Source: Streptomyces barringtoniae
GTDB taxonomy: Bacteria; Actinomycetota; Actinomycetes; Streptomycetales; Streptomycetaceae
Direction: 5' to 3'
DNA: 64,000 nucleotides
Assembly: GCF_020819595.1 (NCBI RefSeq)
Contig: NZ_JAJHNP010000010.1
Location: 248,001 to 312,000 of the forward strand
Below are positions 19,176 through 28,206 of the stretch, piece after piece. Position numbers and translations under genes: made by a program. Under the pieces are notes generated by a model. The model was not told where the DNA came from. It did not search any database and saw only the letters and a list, made by a program, of their open reading frames with translations. Position 1 is the first letter of the stretch; every line of letters begins with the position of its first letter.

Positions 19176-20597
19176 TCACCGTGCCCTCAGACGTGTCGTC
19201 ACCCATGCCCCGGCCAGCGCCACCGCGGCCATCGGCAGGAACACGGCGGCGAAGGCCGCGGGATGGGCGCCGCCGGACGTCGCGGCCGTGCTGCCGCCGC
19301 CCAGGGACGCGAAGGCGGCGCCGGTCGCGGCGAGCAGGACGACGTTGGACAGGGCGTCGGAGATCTGGAGCGCGGCGGAGTTGGTGCCGGCCTCCTTCGG
19401 GGCGGACAGCTTCAGCAGCAGCACGCTGGTGGAGGAGATCACCAGGCCCATGCCGAAGCAGCCGAAGCTCCAGGCGACGGCGAGGGTCCAGACGGGCACG
19501 GAGTGCACGAGCACACTGGGCGCGGCGGCGATCGCGGCGGCGACCAGCACCATCCCGGCGGTCATCAGCCGCTCCCGGTAGGGCTGCACGCGCGGCCGGG
19601 ACTGCACCCACGAGCCCAGCGCCCAGGTGCCGCCGCCCGCCGCCAGCGAGAACCCGGCGAGCATCGGGGACAGCCCGCGCTGGGTGACCAGCATCAGCGG
19701 CACGAAGGACTCGGCGGCGATGAAGGAGCCGGCGGACAGCCCGCGCAGCAGCACGACGGAGGGCAGTCCACGGGCCGCGCGGTAGGTGCCGGGCGGGAGG
19801 AGACCGAGGACGGCGGGCACCAGCAGGGCGGCGCCGGCCAGCCCGGGGAGGAGGGAGAGGGGACGCAGGTCCTGGGCGGCGTACTGGAGGAGGCCGGCGC
19901 CGAGGGAGATGCCGAGGGCGAGCCGGATCCGCCGCCGGTCGAAGGAGCCGGCGCCGGTCTCCGCGTCCACCGGGCCCGAGGCCCTGCGGCGTATCTGCGG
20001 CAGGGCGAGGGCGAGCGGGAAGACGACGAGGGCCGGGATGCCGAGGAAGACCCAGCGCCAGCCGAGGTGCTCGGTGACGGCGCCGGAGGCGAGCGGGCCG
20101 ACGACGGACGGTACGACCCAGCCGGCCGCGAACGCCGCCATGATCGCGGGTCGCAGCCGCTCGGGATAGGCACGGCCGACGACGACGTACAGGGCGACGA
20201 TGACCAGCCCGCCGCCGAACCCCTGCACGGCCCGCCCGAGGATGAACACCCACATGGCCTGCGCGGTCCCGGCGACGACGAGTCCCGCGGCGAAGGCCCC
20301 GATCCCCGTGGTCAGCGCACCGAGCGGCCCGCGCCGGTCGGACCACTGGCCGGCCAGCACCATGCCGAACAGGCTGGTCGTGAAGTACCCGGAGAAGGCG
20401 AACGCGTACAGGGCCACGCCGTCCAGTTCCCGCGCCGCGACCGGCATGGCGGTGCCGACGGCGGTCGCCTCGAAGGCGATCAGCAGCACGACGGAGACGA
20501 TCCCGACACTGAGCGCCCGGTAGGCCCGGCCGAGCACACCGTCGTCCTGCTCGACGGAGTTCACCACGGCGGCATCACGGGATTCGAGGGCACTCAT
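19176..20597 (-). CDS. MFS transporter, probable drug or metabolite exporter
   Basis: 473 residues with about 12-14 hydrophobic helices. It starts MSALESRDAAVV at ATG 20597. The motif-A loop GQWSDRRGPLGAL between helices 2 and 3 and the helix-1 signature FEATAVGTAMP are typical of drug:H+ antiporters. No dedicated regulator lies beside it. Substrate unknown. The tRNA-Cys gene lies upstream on the other strand. Confidence 0.9.
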   Translation of the reverse strand: MSALESRDAAVVNSVEQDDGVLGRAYRALSVGIVSVVLLIAFEATAVGTAMPVAARELDGVALYAFAFSGYFTTSLFGMVLAGQWSDRRGPLGALTTGIGAFAAGLVVAGTAQAMWVFILGRAVQGFGGGLVIVALYVVVGRAYPERLRPAIMAAFAAGWVVPSVVGPLASGAVTEHLGWRWVFLGIPALVVFPLALALPQIRRRASGPVDAETGAGSFDRRRIRLALGISLGAGLLQYAAQDLRPLSLLPGLAGAALLVPAVLGLLPPGTYRAARGLPSVVLLRGLSAGSFIAAESFVPLMLVTQRGLSPMLAGFSLAAGGGTWALGSWVQSRPRVQPYRERLMTAGMVLVAAAIAAAPSVLVHSVPVWTLAVAWSFGCFGMGLVISSTSVLLLKLSAPKEAGTNSAALQISDALSNVVLLAATGAAFASLGGGSTAATSGGAHPAAFAAVFLPMAAVALAGAWVTTRLRAR

Positions 20598-20773
20598 GGT
20601 CGCCAGAGTAAGGCGCACGCCGCGGTTTTACCCCTGTCGGTGGACTGGCTCGTCCTCCGACCTTGGTCGTACGTCCCACGTCGTTCATGAACGCCGCATG
20701 GCAGTCGCATTGCAGCACCGCCGCCCGCCTTGAGCCCTCGCGCCCCTCCCCCTAACGTCATGTCCACGAACAC

Positions 20774-20848
20774 GGCCGTGTGCCCGAGTGGTTGAGGGGC
20801 TCGCCTGCAAAGCGAGTTACGTGGGTTCGAATCCCGCCACGGCCTCCA
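20774..20848 (+). tRNA. tRNA-Cys (anticodon GCA), CCA encoded
   Basis: Acceptor stem GGCCGTG pairs with CACGGCC, followed by discriminator T and an encoded CCA. The anticodon arm CTCGC-CTGCAAA-GCGAG has anticodon GCA. The T arm is GTGGG-TTCGAAT-CCCGC with one T-G pair, and the variable loop is short. 75 bases including CCA. tRNA genes are common attachment sites, but I see no integrase or repeated 3' end nearby. Confidence 0.97.
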
Positions 20849-20999
20849 GCGCCTTGACCAGGCAAAAGAGCGGACGATTGTGGTTGGCAGGGCGGTCAGG
20901 GAGGGGATCCTGCCCCTGTTCCTGACCGCCCTGCGGGTGGGTGGACTTCTTCCATGTGCGGTTGTGTGGTTGGCGGGCAGAACTGCCGCCGGTCGTCCG

Positions 21000-21242
21000 T
21001 CAGTTGCAGAAGTTGAGGATGGGGAGGAGACCGTTGCCGCACTGGTTCTCTTCGCCCCCGCCGCCGCCACCGTGGCCGTACGCGGGGGCGGCCTTGGTGG
21101 CGACGTGCGTGGGGGGCGTCGCGGCGACGGCGGATGTGGCAGTTGCCACCCCCGCCGCACAGGCGATGCTCAGGGCGGCACACGCCGCGAATACTCGCGG
21201 CATCCGGGAAACGGTCTTCTTGGGGTGAGGTGCAGTGTTCAT
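21000..21242 (-). CDS. Small secreted peptide with chaplin-like C-terminus
   Basis: 80 residues from ATG 21242 (MNTAPHPKK), with GGTGAGG as ribosome site. A Sec signal peptide runs to about residue 40 (VFAACAALSIACAAGV, then TSAVA-A). The mature part is about 40 residues: Thr/Ala/Pro-rich, then a Gly run (GHGGGGGGEEN), ending QCGNGLLPILNFCN with cysteines at 68 and 79. The final segment resembles a shortened chaplin end (CGN..., LLNP..., a second Cys near the end). It is too short for a chaplin domain, so I do not call it one. A disulfide-looped, surface-active peptide is possible. Confidence 0.65.
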   Translation of the reverse strand: MNTAPHPKKTVSRMPRVFAACAALSIACAAGVATATSAVAATPPTHVATKAAPAYGHGGGGGGEENQCGNGLLPILNFCN

Positions 21243-21625
21243 GCCCTCACCATGCACACCCCCGCGACCAGTTGCCCGCCGAGCGCATCCGAGCGGGTGA
21301 GCCACCCGCGAGGGCCGGATCCGAATGGGCAAGGCTCCGCGCCCTGGAGGCGGGATCGTGGGTCAGCAGCCCGTTCCGGTGTCGAAGAAGCCCATCCCGG
21401 CCTCACGGGCGTCGACGCCTGGGCCGGGGCAGAAGCCGGCCGACCTGGACGGGCGCGGCAAACCTGCGGAAGCACGGCGTCGACGACGAGGACGACTGCA
21501 GCGTCCGGCAACACCTGGAGCAGTGGGTGACTCCTGGCAACCCGTGAGTCAACTGCGCATCGGTGGCGGCGGATTACGCCACCCTGTGCGAAGGAAGCCA
21601 GGGCGATCGGATCGGGCGGGCCGGG
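21243..21625. other. Gene-poor stretch with a possible coding remnant
   Basis: No complete gene is convincing here. The plus-strand frame ending at the TGA at 21545-21547 reads protein-like over its last ~25 codons (LRKHGVDDEDDC, then VRQHLEQWV), with no good start or ribosome site before it. It may be the decayed end of a lost gene. The rest includes the promoter region of the small secreted peptide. Confidence 0.35.
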
Positions 21626-22792
21626 TCAGAGGACGCCGCCCGCCTCGTCCTGGAACATTTCCGTCCAGTAGTGCCAGTCGGTGCCGGGCGCCGTGCCCGT
21701 GGGGTCGACGGCCGACAGGGTGTGGATCATCGCCGCGGCCAGCTGGTCGTACGCCTCCGCCGTCAGTTCGTTGCCGAGGTGTTCGTCGATGGTGCGCTCG
21801 TGGTGCAGGAGCCAGAACGTGAAGGCGAGGGTGGAGACATCGGTGTTGAGGGGGTGGAGCGTCGCGTCCGGCTCGCTGAAGGTGAGCACCGCGCCCGTTC
21901 TGCCGTCGACCACCACGCTGTGGTCCTCGATCAGACGCCCGAGCCGGATCAAGTGATCGGCGTGGGCGGGGAGTTCGCCCCACGAACTGTCGTCCGCGCC
22001 CTCCTCCGTGACGTACTCGCGGAGCGTCGGCAGCGGGACGTCCGTGTCGGCGTGGAAGAGGACCGCCGCCTCCGGCAGCCCGGTCTCGCGCAGGAAGCGC
22101 CGGGTCGGCTCGTGCGTGAGCGTGGCGGGGAAGTCGACCTCTTCGAAGCGGACCACCCGGCCGTGCCCGAACTCCTGGTCCAGCAGTCGGGCGGGGACGT
22201 CCAGGGTGAGGCCGGAGGTGGTGCCGGGGCCCGCGGCGAGGGCGAGCGGGCGGATCAGGGCCGCCGCCTTCCAGTACGGCGGGACCTCGCCGCCCGCGCC
22301 CTCCTCGAAGAGGGAGAGGAGGCGGCGGGTCGCCTCGGCCGCCGTCTCGGGGCCGTACCGGTCCGCGAGGGAGGCGAAGCGGCCGCGCAGGCCGGCCAGT
22401 TCCTCGGTGACCGCGGCGAAGCGCAGCAGCGTGGCCAGGGAGGACGCGAAGGGGCGGGGGCGGGGGCGGGACGGGTCGAAGAGGTAGGCCGTGGTCAGTT
22501 CGCCGGTGCCGCCGTCGAGCAGGATCGACTCGCGGTCCATGCCCGCCGGGTTGAGGAGTTCGCCTATCACCAGCCGGTCCCGCAGTTCGTCCGCCACCCG
22601 GAACGGGGCGTCCGTGGCGTCGGCGAGCGTGCGCAGGCCGTGCGTGCGCAGCGGGGAGAAGGTCAGCAGGCCGGTGGCCGCGGGCAGCCCGGTGCCGCCG
22701 AGCAGGCCGCGCGTGGGCGGGTGCGTGACATACCGGTCCAGCTCCGCCTCGGTCAGCGTGATCGCCGGAAACCCGGCCTCGGTCGTGCTCAT
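21626..22792 (-). CDS. Double-domain SUKH-4-like immunity protein, orphan
   Basis: 388 residues. Two related halves are visible. Residues about 10-135 contain THPPTRGLLGGTGLP, and about 195-385 contain LTHEPTRRFLRETGLPEA. Each is followed by a pattern (RLGRLIEDHSVVVDGRTG, LNTDVSTLAFTFWLL) typical of the SUKH-4 immunity fold. SUKH proteins neutralise polymorphic toxins in other bacteria. No toxin with LXG, WXG or RHS features lies in the window, so it is an orphan or works on something else. ATG 22792 with GGGGGAG upstream. Family call is from motif memory and moderately sure. Confidence 0.7.
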   Translation of the reverse strand: MSTTEAGFPAITLTEAELDRYVTHPPTRGLLGGTGLPAATGLLTFSPLRTHGLRTLADATDAPFRVADELRDRLVIGELLNPAGMDRESILLDGGTGELTTAYLFDPSRPRPRPFASSLATLLRFAAVTEELAGLRGRFASLADRYGPETAAEATRRLLSLFEEGAGGEVPPYWKAAALIRPLALAAGPGTTSGLTLDVPARLLDQEFGHGRVVRFEEVDFPATLTHEPTRRFLRETGLPEAAVLFHADTDVPLPTLREYVTEEGADDSSWGELPAHADHLIRLGRLIEDHSVVVDGRTGAVLTFSEPDATLHPLNTDVSTLAFTFWLLHHERTIDEHLGNELTAEAYDQLAAAMIHTLSAVDPTGTAPGTDWHYWTEMFQDEAGGVL

Positions 22793-23015
22793 CGCTCCCC
22801 CGCGATCTTCCCCATGTGCGCCGGCGCGTGTACGTCGACGGGCAGCCGCCCCCACTGCTGAGCACACTACGCCGCCCCACTGACAACGGCCCCCACCAGC
22901 AAGGACGTCGGGCGGCCCGGGCACGTTGCGCGGCCGCGAGAAGGGCCCGCACCGTCAGTCGGCTCGGGCCGCCCGGGCAACCCCGACTGCCGTGCCGGGC
23001 CCCGTCACGACCGGC

Positions 23016-25325
23016 TTACTGGTCCGTCACCACCGCCGCCTGCGGGCGGATGGGGAGCCGGTTGACCGGGCGGCCGGTGGCCGCGCGGACCGCGGAGGCG
23101 ACCGCGGCCGGTGCCGTCACGACCGGGACCGCGCTGACGGACTTGGCCCCGAAGGGGGCGACCACGTCCCGTTCCTCGACCAGTCTGACGATCCGGATGT
23201 CCGGGGCGTCCAGCGCGGTCGGCAGGGCGTATCCGGTCAGGTCGGGGTGGCGGATCAGGCCGCGCGGGGTGCGCAGGTTCTCGGTGAGCGCGATGCCGAC
23301 ACCCTGGGTCACGCCCGCCTCGATACGGGCGGCCAGCTGCGTGGGGTTGAGGATCCGGCCCACGTCCTGGGCGACCGCCAGCTCCACCACGCGCACCGAG
23401 CCCAGCTCGATGTCGACGTCCACCACCGCGCGGATCGCGCAGAAGGCCAGGCCCACGAAGGCGTCGCCCTGGCCGGAGGCGTTCAGCGGCTCCGTGGGAT
23501 GCGGTCGGCACTGCGCGGTGGCCCACAGCTCCTTGCCGTCCAGCGCCTCGGTGACGGTGGTCGACAGCACACCGTCGTACGACGTGATCTTGCCGTCGGT
23601 GATCTGGAGCAGCTCCGTCGACATGCCGAACTTGTGCGCGAGCGGCTGCAGGAGCTGGGTGCGGACCATCTTCGCCGCGCGCTCCACCGCGCCGCCCGAC
23701 ACCCAGGTGTGGCGGCCGCGGCAGCCCGCGCCGGCCGGGGGCTGGTCGGTGTCCACCGGCGCCACGTGGACTTCCTCGATGCCGAGGGTCTCCTGGACGA
23801 TCTGCCGGGCGAGGGTGGTGAAGCCCTGGCCGGTCTCGACGGCGGCGCAGAGGACGGTCGCGACGCCGTCGTGGACCTTGACCGTCGCCGTGGACACCTC
23901 GTCGGCGCCCTCCGCGCCGAGCATGTGCACCATGCCCAGGCCGTAGCCGACGCCCCGGCGCACCGCGCCGGGTTCGCCCGCGCCCTCGGGTCCGCCGGGC
24001 AGCAGCCACTCCTCCTCGGGCGTGTCCTTGGGCAGGGCCGGGAGCGGGAAGTCCCGCACCGCCTGCAGGAGTTCGGCCACCGGGGCGGGGCAGGTCACCG
24101 TCTGGCCGATCGGGAGGACATCGCCGGTCGCGAGGACGTTGCGCAGGCGCAACTCGGCCGGGTCCAGGCCCAGCTTCTTCGCCAGCTTGTCCATCTGGGC
24201 CTCGTAGGCGGCGCACACCTGCATCGCACCCTCGCCGCGCACATGGCCGGAGGGCGGGTTGTTGGTGCGCACGGCCCAGCCCTCGATGAAGGCGTTCGGG
24301 ACGACGTACGGGCCGCATGCGAAGGAGACGGCTGCGGCCAGGGCGTCGGAGGAGGTGTCGGCGTACGCGCCCCCGTCCAGCAGGATCTGCGCCTCCACCT
24401 TCACCAGCTTGCCCTCGGCGTCCGCGTGGTGGCGGTACCGGAGCAGCGTCGGATGGCGGTGGGTGTGGCCGAGGAAGGACTCCTCGCGGGTCGCGGTGAG
24501 CTTCACCGGGCAGCCGGTCTTCAGGGCGAGCAGGCCGAGCGGGAGCTGGAAGCCCTGGTCCTCGCGGTCGGCGGTGGCGCCCGGCACCCCGGTGACGACG
24601 ATCTTCACCCGATCCGGGGACAGGCCGTAGCAGGCCGCGGCGGTGTTGCGGTCGGTGTGCGGGTCGGTGGAGGCCAGGTACAGCTCCACGCCGCCGTCGG
24701 GCCGCGGCACGGCGAGGCCCGCCTCGGCGCCGATCGGGGCCGGGTCCTGGCGCCCTATGCGGTACTGGCCCTCCACGACGACCTCGCCGACCGCCGACGG
24801 GTCGCCGTGGTGCAGCGGGATGTGCCGGATCAGGTTGCCGTCGGGGTGCAGCGGCTCGGCCTCGAAGGCCTGCTCGGGGTCGACGACCGGGTCGAGTACT
24901 TCGTACTCGACGATGACGGCCGCCGCGGCCATCCGCGCGGTGTCCGGATGGTCGGCGGCGACGGCCGCGATGGGCTCGCCGTGGTGGCGTACGACCTCCG
25001 AGGCGAACACCGGCCGGTCAGGAGTGCCCCGGCCGTGGCGCGGGGTGCCGGGCACGTCCTCGTGCGTGACGACGGCCCGTACGCCGGGCATCTCGCGCGC
25101 GTGGCTGGTGTCGATGGACACGATGCGCGCGTGCGCGTGCGGGGAGCGCAGGACGGCCGCCCACAGCAGGCCCTCGGCCCACAGGTCGGCGGCGTACGGG
25201 AAGGTGCCCTCGGTCTTGGCGCGGGCGTCGGCGTGCGGCAGGGAGGCGCCGATGCCGTGCGGCAGCGGCTCGGCCTCGGGGGCGGGTTCCGTGGCGGTGG
25301 TCGCCGTGGCGGCTTCGTTGCTCAC
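23016..25325 (-). CDS. Xanthine dehydrogenase-family molybdopterin-binding (large) subunit
   Basis: 769 residues. The aldehyde oxidase a/b hammerhead domain lies at about 20-140, with the molybdopterin-binding domains following. Motifs include DREDQGFQLPLGLLALKTG, GAYADTSSDA, NNPPSGHVRGEGAMQ and a C-terminal PFGAKSVSAVPVVTAPAAV that holds the catalytic Glu region in this family. It would hydroxylate a purine or aldehyde using Mo-cofactor. GTG 25325 overlaps the iron-sulfur subunit stop by 4 bases (GTGA). The gene order FAD, FeS, Mo is that of CoxMSL-type operons. TAA stop, rare in this window. Substrate not determined. Confidence 0.93.
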   Translation of the reverse strand: MSNEAATATTATEPAPEAEPLPHGIGASLPHADARAKTEGTFPYAADLWAEGLLWAAVLRSPHAHARIVSIDTSHAREMPGVRAVVTHEDVPGTPRHGRGTPDRPVFASEVVRHHGEPIAAVAADHPDTARMAAAAVIVEYEVLDPVVDPEQAFEAEPLHPDGNLIRHIPLHHGDPSAVGEVVVEGQYRIGRQDPAPIGAEAGLAVPRPDGGVELYLASTDPHTDRNTAAACYGLSPDRVKIVVTGVPGATADREDQGFQLPLGLLALKTGCPVKLTATREESFLGHTHRHPTLLRYRHHADAEGKLVKVEAQILLDGGAYADTSSDALAAAVSFACGPYVVPNAFIEGWAVRTNNPPSGHVRGEGAMQVCAAYEAQMDKLAKKLGLDPAELRLRNVLATGDVLPIGQTVTCPAPVAELLQAVRDFPLPALPKDTPEEEWLLPGGPEGAGEPGAVRRGVGYGLGMVHMLGAEGADEVSTATVKVHDGVATVLCAAVETGQGFTTLARQIVQETLGIEEVHVAPVDTDQPPAGAGCRGRHTWVSGGAVERAAKMVRTQLLQPLAHKFGMSTELLQITDGKITSYDGVLSTTVTEALDGKELWATAQCRPHPTEPLNASGQGDAFVGLAFCAIRAVVDVDIELGSVRVVELAVAQDVGRILNPTQLAARIEAGVTQGVGIALTENLRTPRGLIRHPDLTGYALPTALDAPDIRIVRLVEERDVVAPFGAKSVSAVPVVTAPAAVASAVRAATGRPVNRLPIRPQAAVVTDQ

Positions 25326-27316
25326 GCCTGGCCTCCGTCCTGGCCGTAGTGCGGGTCGTGCGGTCCAGAGGTGCCGTACGGGTCGGGCGTGCCGTACGGG
25401 TCGGGCGTGCCGTACGGCGGCGTGTCCGTGCCGTAGGGCGGCGTGTCGCCGTAGCCGCCGGGAGCGGCCTGCGGCGTGTCGAACGCGCCCGGGGCCTCGA
25501 ACGCCGACGGGTTGACCCCGCCGGCCCCGGGGCCCGCCTGGTGGGGAATACGGGCCCCGTCCGCGTCCGTCTCGACGTCTGCGGCGTGCGCGGCCTCGCG
25601 TTCTGCGACGACCTCCTGGACGGCTTCCAGGACGCCCCGGTAGCCGGAGCAGCGGCACAGGTTGCCGCACAGCGCCTGCCGGGTCTCCAGCTCGGTCGGC
25701 GCGGGGTTGCCCTCCAGCAGGTCGTGCAGGGTCATCGCCATGCCGGGCACGCAGAAACCGCACTGCACGGCACCGCAGCGGGCGAGCGCGCGCTGCACGT
25801 CGGAGGACTGTCCGTCGACGGCCAGGCCCTCGACCGTACGCACCTCGCTGCCGGCGGCGGTGACCGCCGGGACCAGGCAGGAGGCCACCAGGCGGCCGTC
25901 GACCTGGACGTTGCAGGCGCCGCACTCGCCCTGCGAGCAGCCGTCCTTGGCGCCCGCGAGCCCGAGCCGCTCCCGCAGGACGTACAGCAGCGACTCGCCG
26001 ATCCAGGCGTCGGTGACGGGCCGGTCGGCGCCGTTGACGCGCAGGACGTAGGAGGCCAGCGGGTGGTCGTCGTGCGGCGGGAGGGGGGCGGTGTGCTCCG
26101 CGTGTCCCCCGGCGGCGGCTTCCTGTGGCTGGGCCGCGGTGTCCTCGGGCGCGTCGTCCGCCCCGGGTGCGCCCACTGCGGCCTCGGGCGCGTCGGCGGC
26201 GTGCTCCGGGACGGCTGCGGGGGCCGGGGTCCGAGGCGCCGTGCGGTCGGCGGGCGCCGCGTCGGGGCTCGTGGGTGTGCTGAGCCCTGTGGCCGCCTGT
26301 GGGGCTCCGGCGGGGGCCGTGCGGCCTTGGGGACCCGTTCGGCCTACTGGGCCGTCAGCGGGGCGCCCAGGGGCCTCCGCGGGGCCGCGGCCGTCCCTGC
26401 CCGGTGCCGGTCCCGCCGTCGACTCGGCCCGCTGCTGCGGGAACGCGGTCCGCGCGCCGGGCCGCGCCGGCTCCGGGGACTCGGGGAACTCGGCAGGCTC
26501 GGCGGACTCGTCGGCGCCGCGGTGGCCGGCTTCGGCGCGGCGAGCCTCGACGTGCGCCTCGGGGGCCTCGGCCCGGCGGCCGTCGCCGTGCCCGGCCGGC
26601 TGATGCCCGGCGCCCCCATGCCCGGGTTCTCCTGCTCCGGTCCCCTCGCGAGCGGCCGGGGCGCGGTCGCCCGGGACCTGCCCGTACCGCTCGTCCGGTG
26701 CGGGTGCGTAGCGGGGTGCGGCCGGACCGCCCGCCGGACGGGCGTCGGGGTGGTCGGGCTCGGCGGGCCGGTCCCAGGGGCGGGCCGCCTCCTCCGTCGC
26801 CCAGGGCGCGGGCGCGCCGCCGGGCAGAGTGGCCGGCGGGGTGCCGCCCCACTGCTCGACCAGGGACGACGTGGTGAACTCGCCGGACTCGTCCGGAAGA
26901 TCGCCACCGGCGACCGGGATCGACCACTGCCCGGTGACGTCGTGGCCGGGCGCGGCCGGGGCGGCGGGCTCCTCGAAGGTCCAGTGCTGGGTCGCGCCGG
27001 GGTTGTAGGTGAACCGGTCGTCCGCGGCCTGCGTCTGGGGCGTGGCGTTCGGGTCGGGCCACTCGGCGCCGCCCGCGGGCGCGGTCCAGGTGCCGGTCGC
27101 GGCGGGCTCGCCGGTGCCGGGGGCGACCGCTATCCGCGGCGGCACATAGCCGTGGCCCGGCGCGGCCAGCGGGCTGTCGCCGGACAGCAGGGCGTCGATG
27201 CCGCCCTCGGGGAGCTTGACGAAGGCGGTGGCGCCGTCGTCGTAGTCGCCCTGGGGCAGCGGGTCCCAGCGTCCGCCGCCCTGGGGCGTGCCCTGTCCGT
27301 GCTGGTCGTCGGTCAC
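25322..27316 (-). CDS. 2Fe-2S subunit of xanthine dehydrogenase with giant disordered extension
   Basis: 664 residues, whereas the usual subunit has 150-180. Residues 1-415 are low complexity (Ala, Pro, Glu, Gly, Arg). Residues about 417-590 are a complete XDH small subunit. It has the plant-type ferredoxin cluster (CSQGECGACN, then a fourth Cys in LVASC) and the helical [2Fe-2S] domain (CGFCVPGM and CGNLCRCSGY). A Pro/Gly/Tyr-rich tail follows (repeats of YGTPDPYGTPDP, about 625-650). GTG 27316 has GGGGAGG upstream and overlaps the FAD-subunit stop. The extension is co-linear and in frame, without stops, so it is part of the protein, not a sequencing join. Confidence 0.9.
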   Translation of the reverse strand: MTDDQHGQGTPQGGGRWDPLPQGDYDDGATAFVKLPEGGIDALLSGDSPLAAPGHGYVPPRIAVAPGTGEPAATGTWTAPAGGAEWPDPNATPQTQAADDRFTYNPGATQHWTFEEPAAPAAPGHDVTGQWSIPVAGGDLPDESGEFTTSSLVEQWGGTPPATLPGGAPAPWATEEAARPWDRPAEPDHPDARPAGGPAAPRYAPAPDERYGQVPGDRAPAAREGTGAGEPGHGGAGHQPAGHGDGRRAEAPEAHVEARRAEAGHRGADESAEPAEFPESPEPARPGARTAFPQQRAESTAGPAPGRDGRGPAEAPGRPADGPVGRTGPQGRTAPAGAPQAATGLSTPTSPDAAPADRTAPRTPAPAAVPEHAADAPEAAVGAPGADDAPEDTAAQPQEAAAGGHAEHTAPLPPHDDHPLASYVLRVNGADRPVTDAWIGESLLYVLRERLGLAGAKDGCSQGECGACNVQVDGRLVASCLVPAVTAAGSEVRTVEGLAVDGQSSDVQRALARCGAVQCGFCVPGMAMTLHDLLEGNPAPTELETRQALCGNLCRCSGYRGVLEAVQEVVAEREAAHAADVETDADGARIPHQAGPGAGGVNPSAFEAPGAFDTPQAAPGGYGDTPPYGTDTPPYGTPDPYGTPDPYGTSGPHDPHYGQDGGQA

Positions 27317-28206
27317 GACAGCGCCCTCCCCAGTGCTCGTCGGGCCAGTGCGGCGACGGTGCGCCGCAGGTGCAGTACGGCGGGCGGAAGCGGGGCCACC
27401 GAGCCGTCGGCCTCCGGCGCCGGGTCCGGGATGCAGGCCGCGGCGACGTACTCCCCGAAGGCGTTCAGGGCCTCCGGGACAAGCGCGCGGTCGTTGTCCC
27501 AGTCGATCAGCTGGGCGACCCACTGCTCGGCCTCCAGGGGCCTGAGCGGCATCGGCGCTATGGCACCGACGGCGCACCGCACTCCGCGCCGGGCGGGGTC
27601 GAGGACCAGGGCCACGGAGGCCAGCGCACGGCCCGGGCCGGTGCGTCCGGTCGCCTTCAGGAAGACCTGCGGGGCGTGCAGCAGCGGCACGCGCACGTAG
27701 CCGATGAGTTCGCCGCCGCGCAGCATCTCCATGCCGGCCAGCAGGTGCGACACCGGGATCTCCCGGCGGGCTCCGCCCGGGCCCGCGATGATCAGCGTCG
27801 CCTCCAGGGCGGCCAGCACCGGCAGCGCGTCGCCGGTGGGGGCGGCCGAGGCGATGTTGCCGCCCAGGGTGCCCGCGTTGCGGATGTGCGGCGGGCCCGC
27901 GGCGCGCGCTGCGGCGGCGAGCGCCGGGATCAGGGCCGCGAAGTCGGGGCGGCCCATGCGCGCGTGTGTGAGGCCCGCGCCGAGCAGCGCGTGGCCGTCC
28001 TGGTACTGCCAGCCGCGGATCTCGCTGATCCGCCCGAGACCCACCAGGGCGGCGGGCCTGAGCTGGCCGGAGTTGACGGCGGCCATCAGGTCGGTGCCGC
28101 CCGCGACGGGCACGGCGGTGGGCATGGCCGCGAGGGCCGCCACGGCCTCGTCCAGCGTCGTGGGCAGCGTGACGGCCTGCTCCGCCTGCGGTGCGTGCGT
28201 GGTCAA
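27313..28206 (-). CDS. FAD-binding subunit of xanthine dehydrogenase (CoxM type)
   Basis: 297 residues from a TTG at 28206 (LTTHAPQAEQ) with GGAAGGGG upstream; a GTG at 28233 would add 9 residues. FAD motifs are VAGGTDLMAAV (about 40) and GTLGGNIASAAPTGD (about 115). It shuttles electrons from the iron-sulfur clusters to the acceptor. First gene of a three-gene operon with 4-base overlaps at both joints. Confidence 0.92.
   Translation of the reverse strand: MTTHAPQAEQAVTLPTTLDEAVAALAAMPTAVPVAGGTDLMAAVNSGQLRPAALVGLGRISEIRGWQYQDGHALLGAGLTHARMGRPDFAALIPALAAAARAAGPPHIRNAGTLGGNIASAAPTGDALPVLAALEATLIIAGPGGARREIPVSHLLAGMEMLRGGELIGYVRVPLLHAPQVFLKATGRTGPGRALASVALVLDPARRGVRCAVGAIAPMPLRPLEAEQWVAQLIDWDNDRALVPEALNAFGEYVAAACIPDPAPEADGSVAPLPPAVLHLRRTVAALARRALGRALS

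Noticed and set aside
20594-21160. Minus-strand frame containing a DSNPRNSLCRRAPQPLGH-type stretch
   Set aside because: This is the well-known artefact of translating a tRNA gene on its reverse strand.
20774-21625. Integrated element at tRNA-Cys
   Set aside because: No integrase, no duplicated tRNA end, and neighbouring genes look chromosomal.
22913-22976. Long-loop inverted repeat (CGGGCGGCCCG / CGGGCCGCCCG) after the molybdopterin subunit gene
   Set aside because: The loop is over 40 bases and the arms are pure GC; too weak to call a terminator.
25349-27700. 783-residue plus-strand frame opposite the iron-sulfur subunit
   Set aside because: No domain signature; the minus strand holds all cluster cysteines and coupled starts.
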